Assembly (NCBI RefSeq): GCF_003611695.1
Contig: NZ_RAWE01000028.1
Location: forward strand, 1-64,000
Direction: 5' to 3'
DNA length: 64,000 nt
Source: Corallococcus carmarthensis
GTDB lineage: Bacteria > Myxococcota > Myxococcia > Myxococcales > Myxococcaceae
Under the pieces are notes generated by a model. That model was given only the letters and a program-made list of their open reading frames with translations. It had not been told where the DNA came from and did no database searches. The first letter of the stretch is position 1; every line of letters begins with the position of its first letter. The position numbers were made by a program, and so were the translations under genes. Of the stretch, positions 1 to 7,836 are shown one piece after another.

Positions 1-93
1 GGCGGTGGCCACGGGCGGCTCGGGGGCGGGCTCCGCCGTCTTGCAGGCGGCGCCAAGGACACAAGAGGCGGCGAACAGGGCCAATCGCTTCAC
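1..93 (-). CDS. Putative lipoprotein, 5' part only (runs off left edge)
   Basis: The reading frame starts with GTG at 93-91 and stays open for 31 codons to the window edge. The start is supported by a GGAG about 7 bases upstream. The N-terminus has a basic start, a short hydrophobic core and cysteines at residues 11 and 17. The context V-L-G-A-A-C resembles a lipobox but lacks the usual residue at -3. It is followed by a Pro/Ala/Glu-rich linker typical of myxobacterial lipoproteins. Nothing identifies a function because the mature domain lies outside the window. The neighbouring genes run in the same direction, but 225 bases with a hairpin separate it from them. Confidence 0.55.
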   Translation of the reverse strand, partial: MKRLALFAASCVLGAACKTAEPAPEPPVATA

Positions 94-253
94 AGCGTTC
101 TCCAACACGGACAAGGGGTGGGATTCGGCGCGCATCAACCCCCGATGCCCGGGGGCATTCCAGTGTCAACTCACGCGCGTGTGACAGGCCCCCCGCGGGC
201 TGTCCACCATTGAAGCAATGACGGACCGCGTGAAACGGCAGCGCCCCACGGAA

Positions 254-277
254 CGCCCCTTCCGTGAAGAAGGGGCG
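254..277 (-). terminator. Hairpin downstream of the chalcone-isomerase-like gene
   Basis: CGCCCCTTC (254-262) pairs perfectly with GAAGGGGCG (269-277) around a six-base loop. It lies 42 bases past the 3' end of the gene ending at 319. There is no T-run on the minus strand, so it is either a weak or U-less terminator or a 3'-end stabiliser. The rest of 94-318 holds nothing else I can recognise. Confidence 0.45.
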
Positions 278-318
278 CTCCCGGGGCGCGAAGGACCGCG
301 GGTGAAACAGCCGGTGCG

Positions 319-882
319 TCAGTCCTCCTTGCCGAGGATGCCGTCCTTGAGGCCGCTGTCCACGGGGTCCTTGCCCAGCCACACGGAGAAGAGCGCGTCC
401 GCGAAGTCCTTGCCCTCCACGTCGATGGACTGGCCGCCCGTCACCTGCACGGTGGTGCCCTTGCCGGGGACGTAGGTCAGGTTCAGCTCCTGGCCCTCCT
501 TCACCTCGGCGGGGATGGCGTTCTTGAAGGTGTCCAGGCGCGCCTGGAGCTTGGGCATGTTCGCGCCCGCGCTCTTCTTGAAGCCGTTCTCGATGGCCTC
601 GGTGATCTGCTCCTTCTTGAGGTCGCGCTTCATGAACATGCGCACGCGCTTGACCTCGTCCGCGTTGAGCAGCGCGGTGGCGTCCTGCGTGGGGTTCTCC
701 ACGTAGAGGCCCAGGGTGTAGACCTTGAAGATGGCCTTCTTGCGCAGGCCCACCCCGTTGAGCTTCAGCTCCTTGCCGGCCACGGTGGCGGTGTCGGGGT
801 ACTTCACACCCGCGATCTCCTTGGCCATGACGGGCGCGGCGAGGGTCAGCGACAGCAGCACGGCAGTCAGCGTCTTCTTCAT
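319..882 (-). CDS. Chalcone-isomerase-like secreted protein
   Basis: A 187-residue protein with a clear Sec signal peptide (MKKTLTAVLLSLTLAAPVMA, cleavage after Ala-20). The mature part has the pattern of bacterial 'chalcone isomerase family' proteins (CHI-like fold): an opening on K-Y-P-D, then LNGVGLRKK and FKVYTLGLYV, and a C-terminal GKDFADALFSVWLG. Bacterial members are not known flavonoid enzymes; many are periplasmic proteins of unknown role. The start at 882 is chosen because GGAGG lies about 9 bases upstream and the signal peptide begins there; the upstream extension to 924 is not protein-like. It lies 129 bases downstream of the DUF2063 gene in the same orientation, so it may be the last gene of the RiPP locus. 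Confidence 0.8.
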   Translation of the reverse strand: MKKTLTAVLLSLTLAAPVMAKEIAGVKYPDTATVAGKELKLNGVGLRKKAIFKVYTLGLYVENPTQDATALLNADEVKRVRMFMKRDLKKEQITEAIENGFKKSAGANMPKLQARLDTFKNAIPAEVKEGQELNLTYVPGKGTTVQVTGGQSIDVEGKDFADALFSVWLGKDPVDSGLKDGILGKED

Positions 883-1011
883 GGAAAAACCTCCGGGTGG
901 GTTTCCGCGTGATGTTGGACGCAAACCTGCCCGTGCGTCTTCACCAAATGATCCACGAAGGCCATCCGGGTCTTGACGTCCTGCGGCGTACTCCCGGGAA
1001 GACGCCGTTCA

Positions 1012-1743
1012 TCACTGAACGGACGGCAGCAGCACCAGCCCGTCCTTCGCGAAGCGCACCACCTCCGCGTGGACGTCCGCGGCGGGCATTCCCGTGGCCT
1101 GGGCGACAGCCTGCTCGGACAGTCCCTCCACGGCCATCTTCAGCACCAGCAACGCGGGCGGCGTGGCCTCCATGAAGAAGGTCATCAGCCGCTCCGGGTG
1201 GCGCCAGAGCAGCGCCAGCTCCTCCCCTTCCGCCGGCGCCGCGTCCGCGCCCTGGCCCCGCACGAACGCGCAGAGCCGGTAGGGCTGCTCCAGCACCGCC
1301 AGCGTGGGGTTGGGCGTCAGCCGCTCCACCGCGTCCGGGAGGACTTCCTCGGAAGCGAACACCGCGAAGTCCGTCCACTCGAAGCGCGCGAGCGCGGGCA
1401 GGAACGGCGGCAGTCCCTTCGCGGAGGCAGCGTCCGCGACGAAGGGCGCGAAGCCTTCGCCCAGGCGGTTGAGCTCGTAGTGCCGCGCGGGCCGCGTGCG
1501 GGTGTAGCCCTCCACCAGCGCGTCCCACGCCTCCGGCGTCACCGCCTTGCGCGTCAGCGGGAAGAGCTTCTCCAGCGTGGAGCGCACGTGGCCGCGCACG
1601 AACTGGCCATAGAGCGCCATGCGCTGCGGATCCACGTCCCAGCCCGGATGCGACGCGGACAGCTTCAGCAGTCCTTCCGCGCCAGGTGCCCCCCCGAGGT
1701 ACGCGTCCATGCTGTCGAAGAAGTGCTTCAGCGACGGCTTCAT
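1012..1743 (-). CDS. hvfC: DUF2063 (HvfC/BufC-type) partner protein of the MNIO enzyme
   Basis: A 243-residue protein starting MKPSLKHFFDSMDAYLGG, with the two-part layout of the DUF2063 'putative DNA-binding' family. The N-terminal helical domain carries the R-x-x-LYGQFVRGH region near residues 40-50. The C-terminal part (about residues 160-240, L-x-W-R-H-P-E-R-L, then a winged-helix-like segment) resembles the partner domain that delivers RiPP precursors to DUF692 enzymes. Its ATG overlaps the stop of the DUF692 gene (ATGA, 1740-1743), which strongly implies translational coupling. By family knowledge HvfC/BufC acts as an accessory that recognises the precursor leader; that role here is inferred from gene order. 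Confidence 0.85.
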   Translation of the reverse strand: MKPSLKHFFDSMDAYLGGAPGAEGLLKLSASHPGWDVDPQRMALYGQFVRGHVRSTLEKLFPLTRKAVTPEAWDALVEGYTRTRPARHYELNRLGEGFAPFVADAASAKGLPPFLPALARFEWTDFAVFASEEVLPDAVERLTPNPTLAVLEQPYRLCAFVRGQGADAAPAEGEELALLWRHPERLMTFFMEATPPALLVLKMAVEGLSEQAVAQATGMPAADVHAEVVRFAKDGLVLLPSVQ

Positions 1744-2588
1744 CGCGCACCCTCCGCGAGCATGGCGCGGGCCTTGTCCGCCTCGTCCAGCACGGCGTCC
1801 AGGGACGGGATGGCCTGGTCCCACTCAATCAGCGTGGACACGGGCCCGGTGCGCTCCAGGGTGTAGCGGTACAGCGCCCACACGTCGTCGCAGACGCGGT
1901 CGCCGTGCGTGTCGATGAGCACCGACTCGCCCACGTCGTGACCGGCCAGGTGCACCTGCACCACGCGCTCCAGGGGCAGCGCGTCCACGAAGGCGCGCGG
2001 GTCGTAGCCATGGTTCTTCGCGTTGACCCAGACGTTGTTCACGTCCAGGAGCAGGCCGCAGTCCGAGGCCTCCACCACCTGGCGCAGGAAGTCCGCCTCC
2101 TTCAGCGTGCCGCCCGGCATGGCCGCGTAGTAGCTGGGGTTCTCCAGGAGGAAGGGGCGCTCCACGCGCGCCATCACCTCGCGCACGCGCGGCACCACGT
2201 GCTCCACCGCGGCCTCCGTGAAGGGCAGCGGCAACAGGTCGTGCAGGTGCACGCCACCCAGCCGCGAATAGCAGAGGTGGTCGGAGAAGAACGGCGCGTC
2301 CAGCCGCTTCACCAGCGCGGCCAGGCGGGTGACGTAGTCGTCATCCAGCGCGTCCGGCCCGCCGATGTTGAGGCCCACGCCGTGCGGCAGCAGCGTCCAG
2401 CGCTCGCGGCACGCGTCCAGGGCGCGTTGAGAGCGGCCGCCCAACGTGAGGAAGTTCTCCGGGATGATCTCCAGCCAGTCCAGCGTGCGCGGCGTGCGAG
2501 GCAGCGCCTCGTAGAAGTCGCGGCGCAGTCCGATGCCCGCCCCCAGCGGCTTCAACCCATGGCGGTCTGCATAGCGGGGGGACGGCAT
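1740..2588 (-). CDS. hvfB: DUF692 / MNIO-family multinuclear iron enzyme (HvfB/BufB-like)
   Basis: A 282-residue TIM-barrel protein of the DUF692 family (multinuclear non-heme iron oxidases; relatives MbnB, HvfB and BufB modify cysteines of RiPP precursors). It opens with G-L-K-P-L-G-A-G-I-G-L-R, as usual for the family. Candidate metal and active-site segments occur in the expected order: FFSDHL, HLHDLLPLP, LLENPSYY, LLLDVNNV, VHLAGH, LIDTHG and IEWD. Start 2588 has GGAGGAG upstream. It sits between the Cys-rich precursor gene and the DUF2063 partner. By analogy with HvfB it would oxidise the cysteines of the G-S-C motifs to oxazolone/thioamide or related groups in an iron- and O2-dependent reaction; the product chemistry cannot be read from sequence. 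Confidence 0.9.
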   Translation of the reverse strand: MPSPRYADRHGLKPLGAGIGLRRDFYEALPRTPRTLDWLEIIPENFLTLGGRSQRALDACRERWTLLPHGVGLNIGGPDALDDDYVTRLAALVKRLDAPFFSDHLCYSRLGGVHLHDLLPLPFTEAAVEHVVPRVREVMARVERPFLLENPSYYAAMPGGTLKEADFLRQVVEASDCGLLLDVNNVWVNAKNHGYDPRAFVDALPLERVVQVHLAGHDVGESVLIDTHGDRVCDDVWALYRYTLERTGPVSTLIEWDQAIPSLDAVLDEADKARAMLAEGAR

Positions 2589-2647
2589 GCGGAGCTCCTC
2601 CTGGAGCCTGGAGACAGGACTGCGGCTGCGAAGGGTGGAAACAACAC

Positions 2648-2677
2648 GGGCGGCAGGAAGGACTCTTCCCGCCGCCC
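2648..2677 (-). promoter_or_regulatory. Hairpin between precursor and enzyme genes (attenuator or processing site)
   Basis: GGGCGGC (2648-2654) pairs with GCCGCCC (2671-2677). Inside this, GGAAG (2656-2660) pairs with CTTCC (2665-2669) around the loop GACT, with a single A/C mismatch in the stem. On the minus strand the hairpin is followed by a weakly T-rich stretch, GTGTTGTTT. Between a RiPP precursor and its enzyme this would let short precursor-only transcripts accumulate. Confidence 0.6.
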
Positions 2678-2723
2678 GCGAGCCTGGGAGGAGACCTGTC
2701 ACGCAGGCCCTCCCGGGGGATGA

Positions 2724-2984
2724 CTACTTCTTGCCGCTGCAGGAACCGGAGCCGCAGGAGCCGGCGCCACAGCTGCCCTCGGCGCCCTTCGCAGGGGCCG
2801 CGGCGGGGGCGGCGGCGGGAGCGGCACCGTCGGCCGGCTTCGCGCTGCTGCAGTTGGCCTCGGCGGCCTTCTCGGACGAAGCGGCGTGCGTGGTGCCTTC
2901 CGCCGCCTTGTTGGACGCGCAGCCGGTGGCCAGCGCGCTGAGGGACAGGGTGCCGACAACCGCCGCAAGAGCCTTGACGTTCAT
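2724..2984 (-). CDS. hvfA: Cys-rich RiPP precursor with three G-S-C pentapeptides (HvfA-like)
   Basis: An 86-residue protein. Residues 1-21 form a signal peptide that ends A-L-A-T-G before Cys22, a possible lipobox. An Ala/Pro/Lys-rich linker holding Cys45 follows. The C-terminus has three tandem pentapeptides, EGSCG (69-73), AGSCG (74-78) and SGSCS (79-83), then GKK. This matches the architecture of HvfA-type precursors: secretion signal, linker and repeated E-G-x-C-G core, whose cysteines are converted to copper-binding groups by the DUF692/DUF2063 pair. Start 2984 is chosen for AAGGAAG about 7 bases upstream. The partner genes follow immediately. It differs from classical HvfA in having Ser rather than Lys in the motif and a degenerate third repeat. 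Confidence 0.8.
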   Translation of the reverse strand: MNVKALAAVVGTLSLSALATGCASNKAAEGTTHAASSEKAAEANCSSAKPADGAAPAAAPAAAPAKGAEGSCGAGSCGSGSCSGKK

Positions 2985-3035
2985 GTGTTGCTTCCTTTCG
3001 TACCGCATGGGGTGTGACTACGGGGGGACAGACAA

Positions 3036-3665
3036 CTACGGCTTGAACTGCGTGGAGCCCCAGGCGTCGACGGTGACATCGGCCCGCTCGCCTACCTTCA
3101 GCAGCAGCGCTTCCGTGCGCTTGATGCCGTAGGCCTCCAGGGGAATCTGGAACTTCGCGCGCACGCGCAGGAGCTCGCCCGCGGCGCGGTTCTTCGTCTC
3201 GGCCGTCTCCTGGAGGTACGTGGCCGTCACCTCCACGGGCTCCTCGCGCGTGACGCCGTGGATGGTGAAGGTGCCCTTCGTCTTCAGCACCACGGGCTTC
3301 GCGTTGGCGAGCGGCGCGGGCAGCGCCACGTCCTTGAACTCGAAGACGATGTCCGGGAACTTCGCCGCGTCCAGCCAGCGGTCATTCTGCAGGTGGCCGT
3401 CACGCGTCTCGTTGCCCGTCTTGATGGAGCTGACCGGCACCTGGAAGCGGCCGCTGGCCTTCTGCCCCTTCACCTCCACGCGGCCCGTCACCTTGTTGGA
3501 CAGGCCGTTGATGACCTCCAGCGGCGCGTCCAGCACGAACATCACCGTGTCGCGGCTGTTCGGATCATTGAAGACGAAGCGCTTGTCGGAAGGAGCGGGC
3601 GCGGGCTCGGCGGCGGACGCGGACAGCGACAGGACGGCGGCGAGCATCAGGACGCTGCGGAACAT
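3036..3665 (-). CDS. YceI family periplasmic protein
   Basis: A 209-residue secreted protein with an N-terminal signal peptide (MFRSVLMLAAVLSLSASA). The mature part has the YceI lipocalin-like barrel pattern: F-x-F-D-P near the start, then V-T-G-R-V-E-V-K-G, TRDGHL with W-L-D-A-A-K-F-P-D-I-V-F, and IHGVTREEPVEVTA. YceI proteins bind isoprenoid or other long-chain amphipathic ligands in the periplasm. Start 3665 is preferred because GAGG stands 6 bases upstream; an ATG at 3677 has a poor ribosome site. It lies 51 bases upstream of the hvfA-like gene in the same direction, so it may open the RiPP operon. Confidence 0.85.
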   Translation of the reverse strand: MFRSVLMLAAVLSLSASAAEPAPAPSDKRFVFNDPNSRDTVMFVLDAPLEVINGLSNKVTGRVEVKGQKASGRFQVPVSSIKTGNETRDGHLQNDRWLDAAKFPDIVFEFKDVALPAPLANAKPVVLKTKGTFTIHGVTREEPVEVTATYLQETAETKNRAAGELLRVRAKFQIPLEAYGIKRTEALLLKVGERADVTVDAWGSTQFKP

Positions 3666-3732
3666 GGCGGACCTCATCTACGGATGCCGCGGACCTCGCG
3701 GATGCATGCGATACGCGACAACCGGGAAGCGG

Positions 3733-5181
3733 TTACAGCCCTTTCTCTTTTCCGGGTGCTCTCCCCGCGTCATCCGAGGCCCGTTCACCGTCCATCGCCT
3801 CCCGCAACCCGCTGCCCGGCGCAGCATGGAGCGTGACGCCGCCTGGGTCAATTCGGACGCCCAGATTCTCCAGCAAGGCATCCAATTCGGAGAAGGCGGG
3901 GACCGGAAGGTGGCGGGCGAGCAGCGCGTCGAAGAGCGGCTGGCCCGCGACGGTGTCCACGGCGTTGCCGAAGTGGGCGAACGACGACGTGGAACCGCGC
4001 GTGGCGAGCAGCTCCAACACGTCCTCCAGGCGTGCGCGTCCATCCGTCACGCGGCGCAGCTCCACGTCCAGGTGGAGCGCGAAGAGCGCGCCGGACCAGT
4101 AGATGCCCTGCCAGTTCCCCTCCTGTGCGACGACCTCTTCCATGGTGCGTGAGCCCGCGGCGGCCCTGCCGCGCGCGAAGCCTTTCGTCAGCTCCTGCCA
4201 GGCGTGTTGGGCCGTCTGCCGTCCGGAGCGGGCGCGGGCGAGCTCCGTGTAGTAGGTGGCCAGGCCCTCGGTGAGCCAGGCCACCCGGGGCAACACCGTC
4301 GGGTGCGTCAGGTGCAGCAGTTCGTGGATGGCGACCCAGTCCTTCGCGAAGGACGCGGCGGTGGCGTCCTGGCCCACGAGGATGGAGATGCTGGGCGGGG
4401 AGCTCCACTGGACCATGCCGAAGACGCCGGGAGTGCTCTCGCCAGGAACGGGCACGATGCGCACGGTGACGCGCGGGTACGGGAAGGCCTTGCGCACGGT
4501 CATCACTTCACGCGCGGCCTGTTCGAGCCACGCGCAGACCTCCGCGTCCGTCAGGTGCGTGAAGCGCCCCAGCAGCGCGACCTCCAACACGGAGGCACCG
4601 ACGTGCGCCTCGCACCGCCTGCCGCCGAAGGAATGGAAGCCCGCGTCGATGAGGTCCTCGCCGTGCAGGTGGTAGACGCCGCCGTCGCCGGGCGTCCATG
4701 GCAGGAGCGCGTCCGTGCCGGACACGGTGAGGTCCACGCGCAAGCCGGGCGTCACGCGGCTGGGGGTCAGCAGGTAGGCCTTGCCGGCCACGTGCCACGC
4801 ATCCCCTTCCCCCATGCCTCCGAACATGTGCCGGCCACCCTCTCTAGAAGCCGAGGCCAGCGGGTAGTGGTAGCGGACGACGCGCGTCCCCTCCGGCACC
4901 TGCATCACTCCGTTCCTGGGGAAGAACTCGAACCGGGTGCCGACCTCATCCACGGCGGTCAGGGACTCCACGCGCCCTGGCTGCCGGAAGAGGAACTCGC
5001 GCGGAAACTTCCGAGGCAGGAAGACCTCCACGTTCAGGCCCGGCGAGGGGTCGTGCGTGTACGCGATGTTGTAGCGGAGGGGCGCGGAGTCCTCCCACGG
5101 AGCCGGGAGCGGCACGGAGGCACATGCGCCCAGCATGAGCGCCAGGCAGAGAAGCCCCGCGCGAGCCACCCACGTCTTCAT
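3733..5181 (-). CDS. M61-like zinc peptidase lipoprotein
   Basis: A 482-residue lipoprotein with a lipobox at residues 17-20 (L-G-A-C). The N-terminal half is beta-rich. The C-terminal half carries a zinc peptidase motif, HELLH at 286-290, with a downstream glutamate in W-L-T-E-G-L-A-T-Y-Y (Glu305). That arrangement fits gluzincin peptidases of the M1/M61 type; M61 (glycyl aminopeptidase-like) is the closest match by overall layout. It is probably anchored to the inner or outer membrane facing the periplasm. The ATG at 5181 begins the signal peptide; the longer in-frame extension is not protein-like. The substrate is unknown. Confidence 0.75.
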   Translation of the reverse strand: MKTWVARAGLLCLALMLGACASVPLPAPWEDSAPLRYNIAYTHDPSPGLNVEVFLPRKFPREFLFRQPGRVESLTAVDEVGTRFEFFPRNGVMQVPEGTRVVRYHYPLASASREGGRHMFGGMGEGDAWHVAGKAYLLTPSRVTPGLRVDLTVSGTDALLPWTPGDGGVYHLHGEDLIDAGFHSFGGRRCEAHVGASVLEVALLGRFTHLTDAEVCAWLEQAAREVMTVRKAFPYPRVTVRIVPVPGESTPGVFGMVQWSSPPSISILVGQDATAASFAKDWVAIHELLHLTHPTVLPRVAWLTEGLATYYTELARARSGRQTAQHAWQELTKGFARGRAAAGSRTMEEVVAQEGNWQGIYWSGALFALHLDVELRRVTDGRARLEDVLELLATRGSTSSFAHFGNAVDTVAGQPLFDALLARHLPVPAFSELDALLENLGVRIDPGGVTLHAAPGSGLREAMDGERASDDAGRAPGKEKGL

Positions 5182-5284
5182 TGCGTCCACCCTGCTCACC
5201 CGGTCCGTCGTCCGCGAGGAAGGACTCCACGGCGGCCCCCCGCCGTCCAGTCCGGAGTGACGACGCACAAGGACGCGCGGCCGC

Positions 5285-5974
5285 TCAATTCGGCTTCTTG
5301 CGCACGGTGCGGGCACGGCGCGCGGGCGCGTCCCCTGTCTTCACGAAGGCACCGGCCCGCCGGTTCCGGGGCGAGGCCTTCTTCTCCACCGCCGCCACGG
5401 GAGCCCCCGCGATGAGCAGCGCGCGTGCCGCGTCGAGGATCTCCCCCGCGAGCGGCTGGGACGCGGTGGCCCGCGCGAGCGTCATCGCGCCAAAGCACAG
5501 CGCCACCGTCGCCAGCATCTGCTGCCGGGGCGTCGCGCCCTCGCGCGCGGGGAGCTGGGCCTGGGCCCCGCCCACCAGCTCCTCCAGTCCCTGCCCGAAC
5601 GCGGCCTGCACCTCCGGCTTCGCGCGCGTCAGGTCCGACAGGAGCGACGGCATCATGCAGGCCGTATCTCCCGTGGTCCGGTCGAACTGGCTCAGGTAGC
5701 GCCGCGCGAAGCGCTCCAGGAACTCCGTGCCCCGAGACTCCTGCAACCCCGAGAGCCAGCGCGCCTTGCGCACCGCCATGAAGGCGCGCAGCGACTCCGC
5801 GAGCAGCGCCTCCTTGGAGGCGAAGTGGGCGTAGAAGCCGCCCACCGTCAGGCCCGCGGCACGCATCACCCGCTCCACGCTCGCACCGCTGAAGCCCTCC
5901 GCGCGGAACAGCTTCTCCGCCGCCGCGAGGATGCGCGCGTGCGTGGCCTGCTTGTGTTCAGCGGTGTAGCGCAT
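5285..5974 (-). CDS. TetR/AcrR family transcriptional regulator
   Basis: A 229-residue protein. Residues 1-60 form a classic TetR helix-turn-helix (ARILAAAEKLF, then GLTVGGFYAHFASKEALL). The C-terminal ligand domain is helical and has a basic Arg/Lys tail. It starts 6 bases after the stop of the upstream thioesterase gene, so the two form an operon. The perfect palindrome at 6536-6555, upstream of the pair and of the divergent KAS II gene, is the obvious operator. The ligand is probably an acyl-CoA or acyl-lipid, because both controlled genes act on acyl thioesters; that is inference. Confidence 0.88.
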   Translation of the reverse strand: MRYTAEHKQATHARILAAAEKLFRAEGFSGASVERVMRAAGLTVGGFYAHFASKEALLAESLRAFMAVRKARWLSGLQESRGTEFLERFARRYLSQFDRTTGDTACMMPSLLSDLTRAKPEVQAAFGQGLEELVGGAQAQLPAREGATPRQQMLATVALCFGAMTLARATASQPLAGEILDAARALLIAGAPVAAVEKKASPRNRRAGAFVKTGDAPARRARTVRKKPN

Positions 5975-5980
5975 GGCTTC

Positions 5981-6505
5981 CTACTCCTTGCCGCCCGCGC
6001 CCGGCGGCCGGAACACCATGCACGTCGTGGTGCCGTGCGCGTAGAGGTTCCCCTTCTCATCCACCAGCCGCCCCTGCGCCGTCGCCACGCGGCCCCCCAG
6101 GTGGATGACCTCGCCCTTGCAGAACAGCGGTCCCGTGTCGTGCGCGATGCCCTTCACGTAGTTCACGTGCAGCTCCAGCGTGGTGTAGCCCGAGCCCACC
6201 GGCAGCATCGTGTGGATGGCGCACCCCATCGCGGAATCCATCAGCGTCGCGGCCAGGCCGCCGTGCACCATGCCAATGGGGTTGTAGTGGTGTTCGCCCG
6301 GCTTCACCGCGAACACCACCCGGCCCTCCTCCACCTCCACCGGCGTGAAGCCCATCAGCTCCGCGATGGGCGGCGCCGGCAGTTCGCCGCGCTGGATGGC
6401 ACGCAGGTACTCCAGCCCCGACAGCTTCTTCGCCGCGGAGGCGCCCTCGAGGGGGTCCCTCCAGGTCACCGTCCGCGTGCGTGGATTCTCTGCCTGCTCG
6501 CTCAT
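5981..6505 (-). CDS. PaaI-type hotdog-fold acyl-CoA thioesterase
   Basis: A 174-residue hotdog-fold protein with the PaaI/YbgC-like signature H-Y-N-P-I-G-M-V-H-G-G-L-A-A-T-L-M-D-S-A-M-G at about residues 83-104. The central N-P and H-G-G with a following Asp are the thioesterase active-site features. The N-terminal 35 residues are variable. It would hydrolyse acyl-CoA or aryl-CoA esters in the cytoplasm. It is the first gene of a two-gene operon with the TetR regulator and is divergent from the KAS II gene, suggesting control of a small acyl-lipid module. Confidence 0.85.
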   Translation of the reverse strand: MSEQAENPRTRTVTWRDPLEGASAAKKLSGLEYLRAIQRGELPAPPIAELMGFTPVEVEEGRVVFAVKPGEHHYNPIGMVHGGLAATLMDSAMGCAIHTMLPVGSGYTTLELHVNYVKGIAHDTGPLFCKGEVIHLGGRVATAQGRLVDEKGNLYAHGTTTCMVFRPPGAGGKE

Positions 6506-6521
6506 CAGGGCTCCCTAAGGC

Positions 6522-6555
6522 TTGAACTCATGGAAGGATGGTCATAATACCATCC
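6522..6555. promoter_or_regulatory. Palindromic operator overlapping the KAS II promoter
   Basis: GGATGGT (6536-6542) and ACCATCC (6549-6555) form a perfect inverted repeat with a six-base spacer CATAAT. That spacer is itself a good -10 hexamer for the plus strand; TTGAAC at 6522-6527 could be the -35, although the 15-base gap is short. A repressor on this site would cover the fabF promoter. Its place between a TetR operon and a divergent gene marks it as the TetR operator. Confidence 0.7.
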
Positions 6556-6585
6556 CGTTCATTGATTGGGGTCAAGGAGCTCGCG

Positions 6586-7836
6586 ATGGAACAGCGGCGC
6601 GTCGTCGTGACGGGAATGGGGCTCATCAGCCCGTGTGGCATCGGCGTGGAGCAGAGCTGGGACGCGCTGGTGAACGGCAGGAGCGGCGTGGGGCCCATCA
6701 CCCTCTTCGACGCCAGCCAGCTGGACTGCCGCTTCGCCGGCGAGGTGAAGGGCTTCAACCCGGAGGCCTACATCGAACGGCGCGAGGTGCGCCGCATGGA
6801 CCGCTTCGCGCAGTTCGCGGTGGCCGCGTCCGACATGGCCATCGCGGACGCGGGGCTGGTCATCACGCCGGAGAACGCGGAGCGCGTGGCGGTCATCGTC
6901 GGCTCCGGCATTGGCGGCATCAGCAGCCTGGAGGAGACCCACAGGAAGGCGCTGGAGAAGGGACCGGATCGCATCAGCTCCTTCTTCATCCTCCAGATGA
7001 TCATCAACATGGCGCCCGGCTACATCTCCATGCGCCACGGCATCAAGGGCCCGTCCTGGTCCACCAACTCCGCGTGCTCCACCAGCGCCCACGCCATCGG
7101 TGAAGCGCTGCGCGGCATCCAGCGCGGCGAGTTCGACGTGGCGCTGGCGGGCGGCGCGGAGGCCCCCATCTCCATGCTGGGCGTGGGCGGCTTCGCCTCG
7201 ATGAAGGCCCTGTCCAACCGCAACGACGCGCCCCAGGCGGCCAGCCGCCCGTTCGACCGGGACCGCGACGGCTTCGTGCTCGCGGAGGGCTCCGGCATCC
7301 TGATCCTGGAGGAGTACGAACACGCCCGCGCCCGGGGGGCCCGCATCCTCGCGGAGCTGACGGGCTACGGCGCCAGCTCCGACGCGTACCACGTCACCTC
7401 GCCCGCGCCCGGCCACGAGGGAGCCCAGCGCGCGATGCGTGCCGCGCTCAAGGACGCGCGCCTGGCCCCCGCGGACATCGGCTACCTCAACGCCCATGGG
7501 ACCTCGACGGACATCGGCGACCTGTTGGAGATGGAGGGCATCGGCCACGTGTTCGGCGACGCGGCGAAGACGCTCGCCATCTCCTCCACCAAGTCGATGA
7601 CGGGCCACATGAACGGCGCGGCCGGCGCCGCCGAGGCCGTCATCAGCATCCTCGCCCTCACCCGCGGCGTGCTGCCCCCCACCATCAACCTGGAGAACCA
7701 GGACCCGCGCATCCCGCTCGACTGCGTGCCCAACACCGCCCGTGAGACGCGGGTGGACGCCGTCATGAGCAACTCCTTCGGCTTCGGCGGCACCAACGTC
7801 GCCCTCATCTTCCAGCGGGCCCCGGAGGCGCGTTAA
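6586..7836 (+). CDS. fabF: Beta-ketoacyl-ACP synthase II
   Basis: A 416-residue thiolase-fold condensing enzyme of the KAS II type, the normal length for FabF. Catalytic residues are all present: Cys164 in [10 protein letters not shown], His304 in NAHGTST, and Lys336/His341 in [12 protein letters not shown]. The C-terminal glycine-rich loop NSFGFGGTN is intact. It elongates acyl-ACP with malonyl-ACP in fatty-acid synthesis. Start 6586 is set by AAGGAG 7 bases upstream; an ATG at 6538 lies inside the operator palindrome and is not the start. The gene stands alone, not with fabD/fabG/acpP, and is probably controlled by the divergent TetR protein. A role in a specialised lipid rather than bulk synthesis is possible. 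Confidence 0.92.
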   Translation: MEQRRVVVTGMGLISPCGIGVEQSWDALVNGRSGVGPITLFDASQLDCRFAGEVKGFNPEAYIERREVRRMDRFAQFAVAASDMAIADAGLVITPENAERVAVIVGSGIGGISSLEETHRKALEKGPDRISSFFILQMIINMAPGYISMRHGIKGPSWSTNSACSTSAHAIGEALRGIQRGEFDVALAGGAEAPISMLGVGGFASMKALSNRNDAPQAASRPFDRDRDGFVLAEGSGILILEEYEHARARGARILAELTGYGASSDAYHVTSPAPGHEGAQRAMRAALKDARLAPADIGYLNAHGTSTDIGDLLEMEGIGHVFGDAAKTLAISSTKSMTGHMNGAAGAAEAVISILALTRGVLPPTINLENQDPRIPLDCVPNTARETRVDAVMSNSFGFGGTNVALIFQRAPEAR

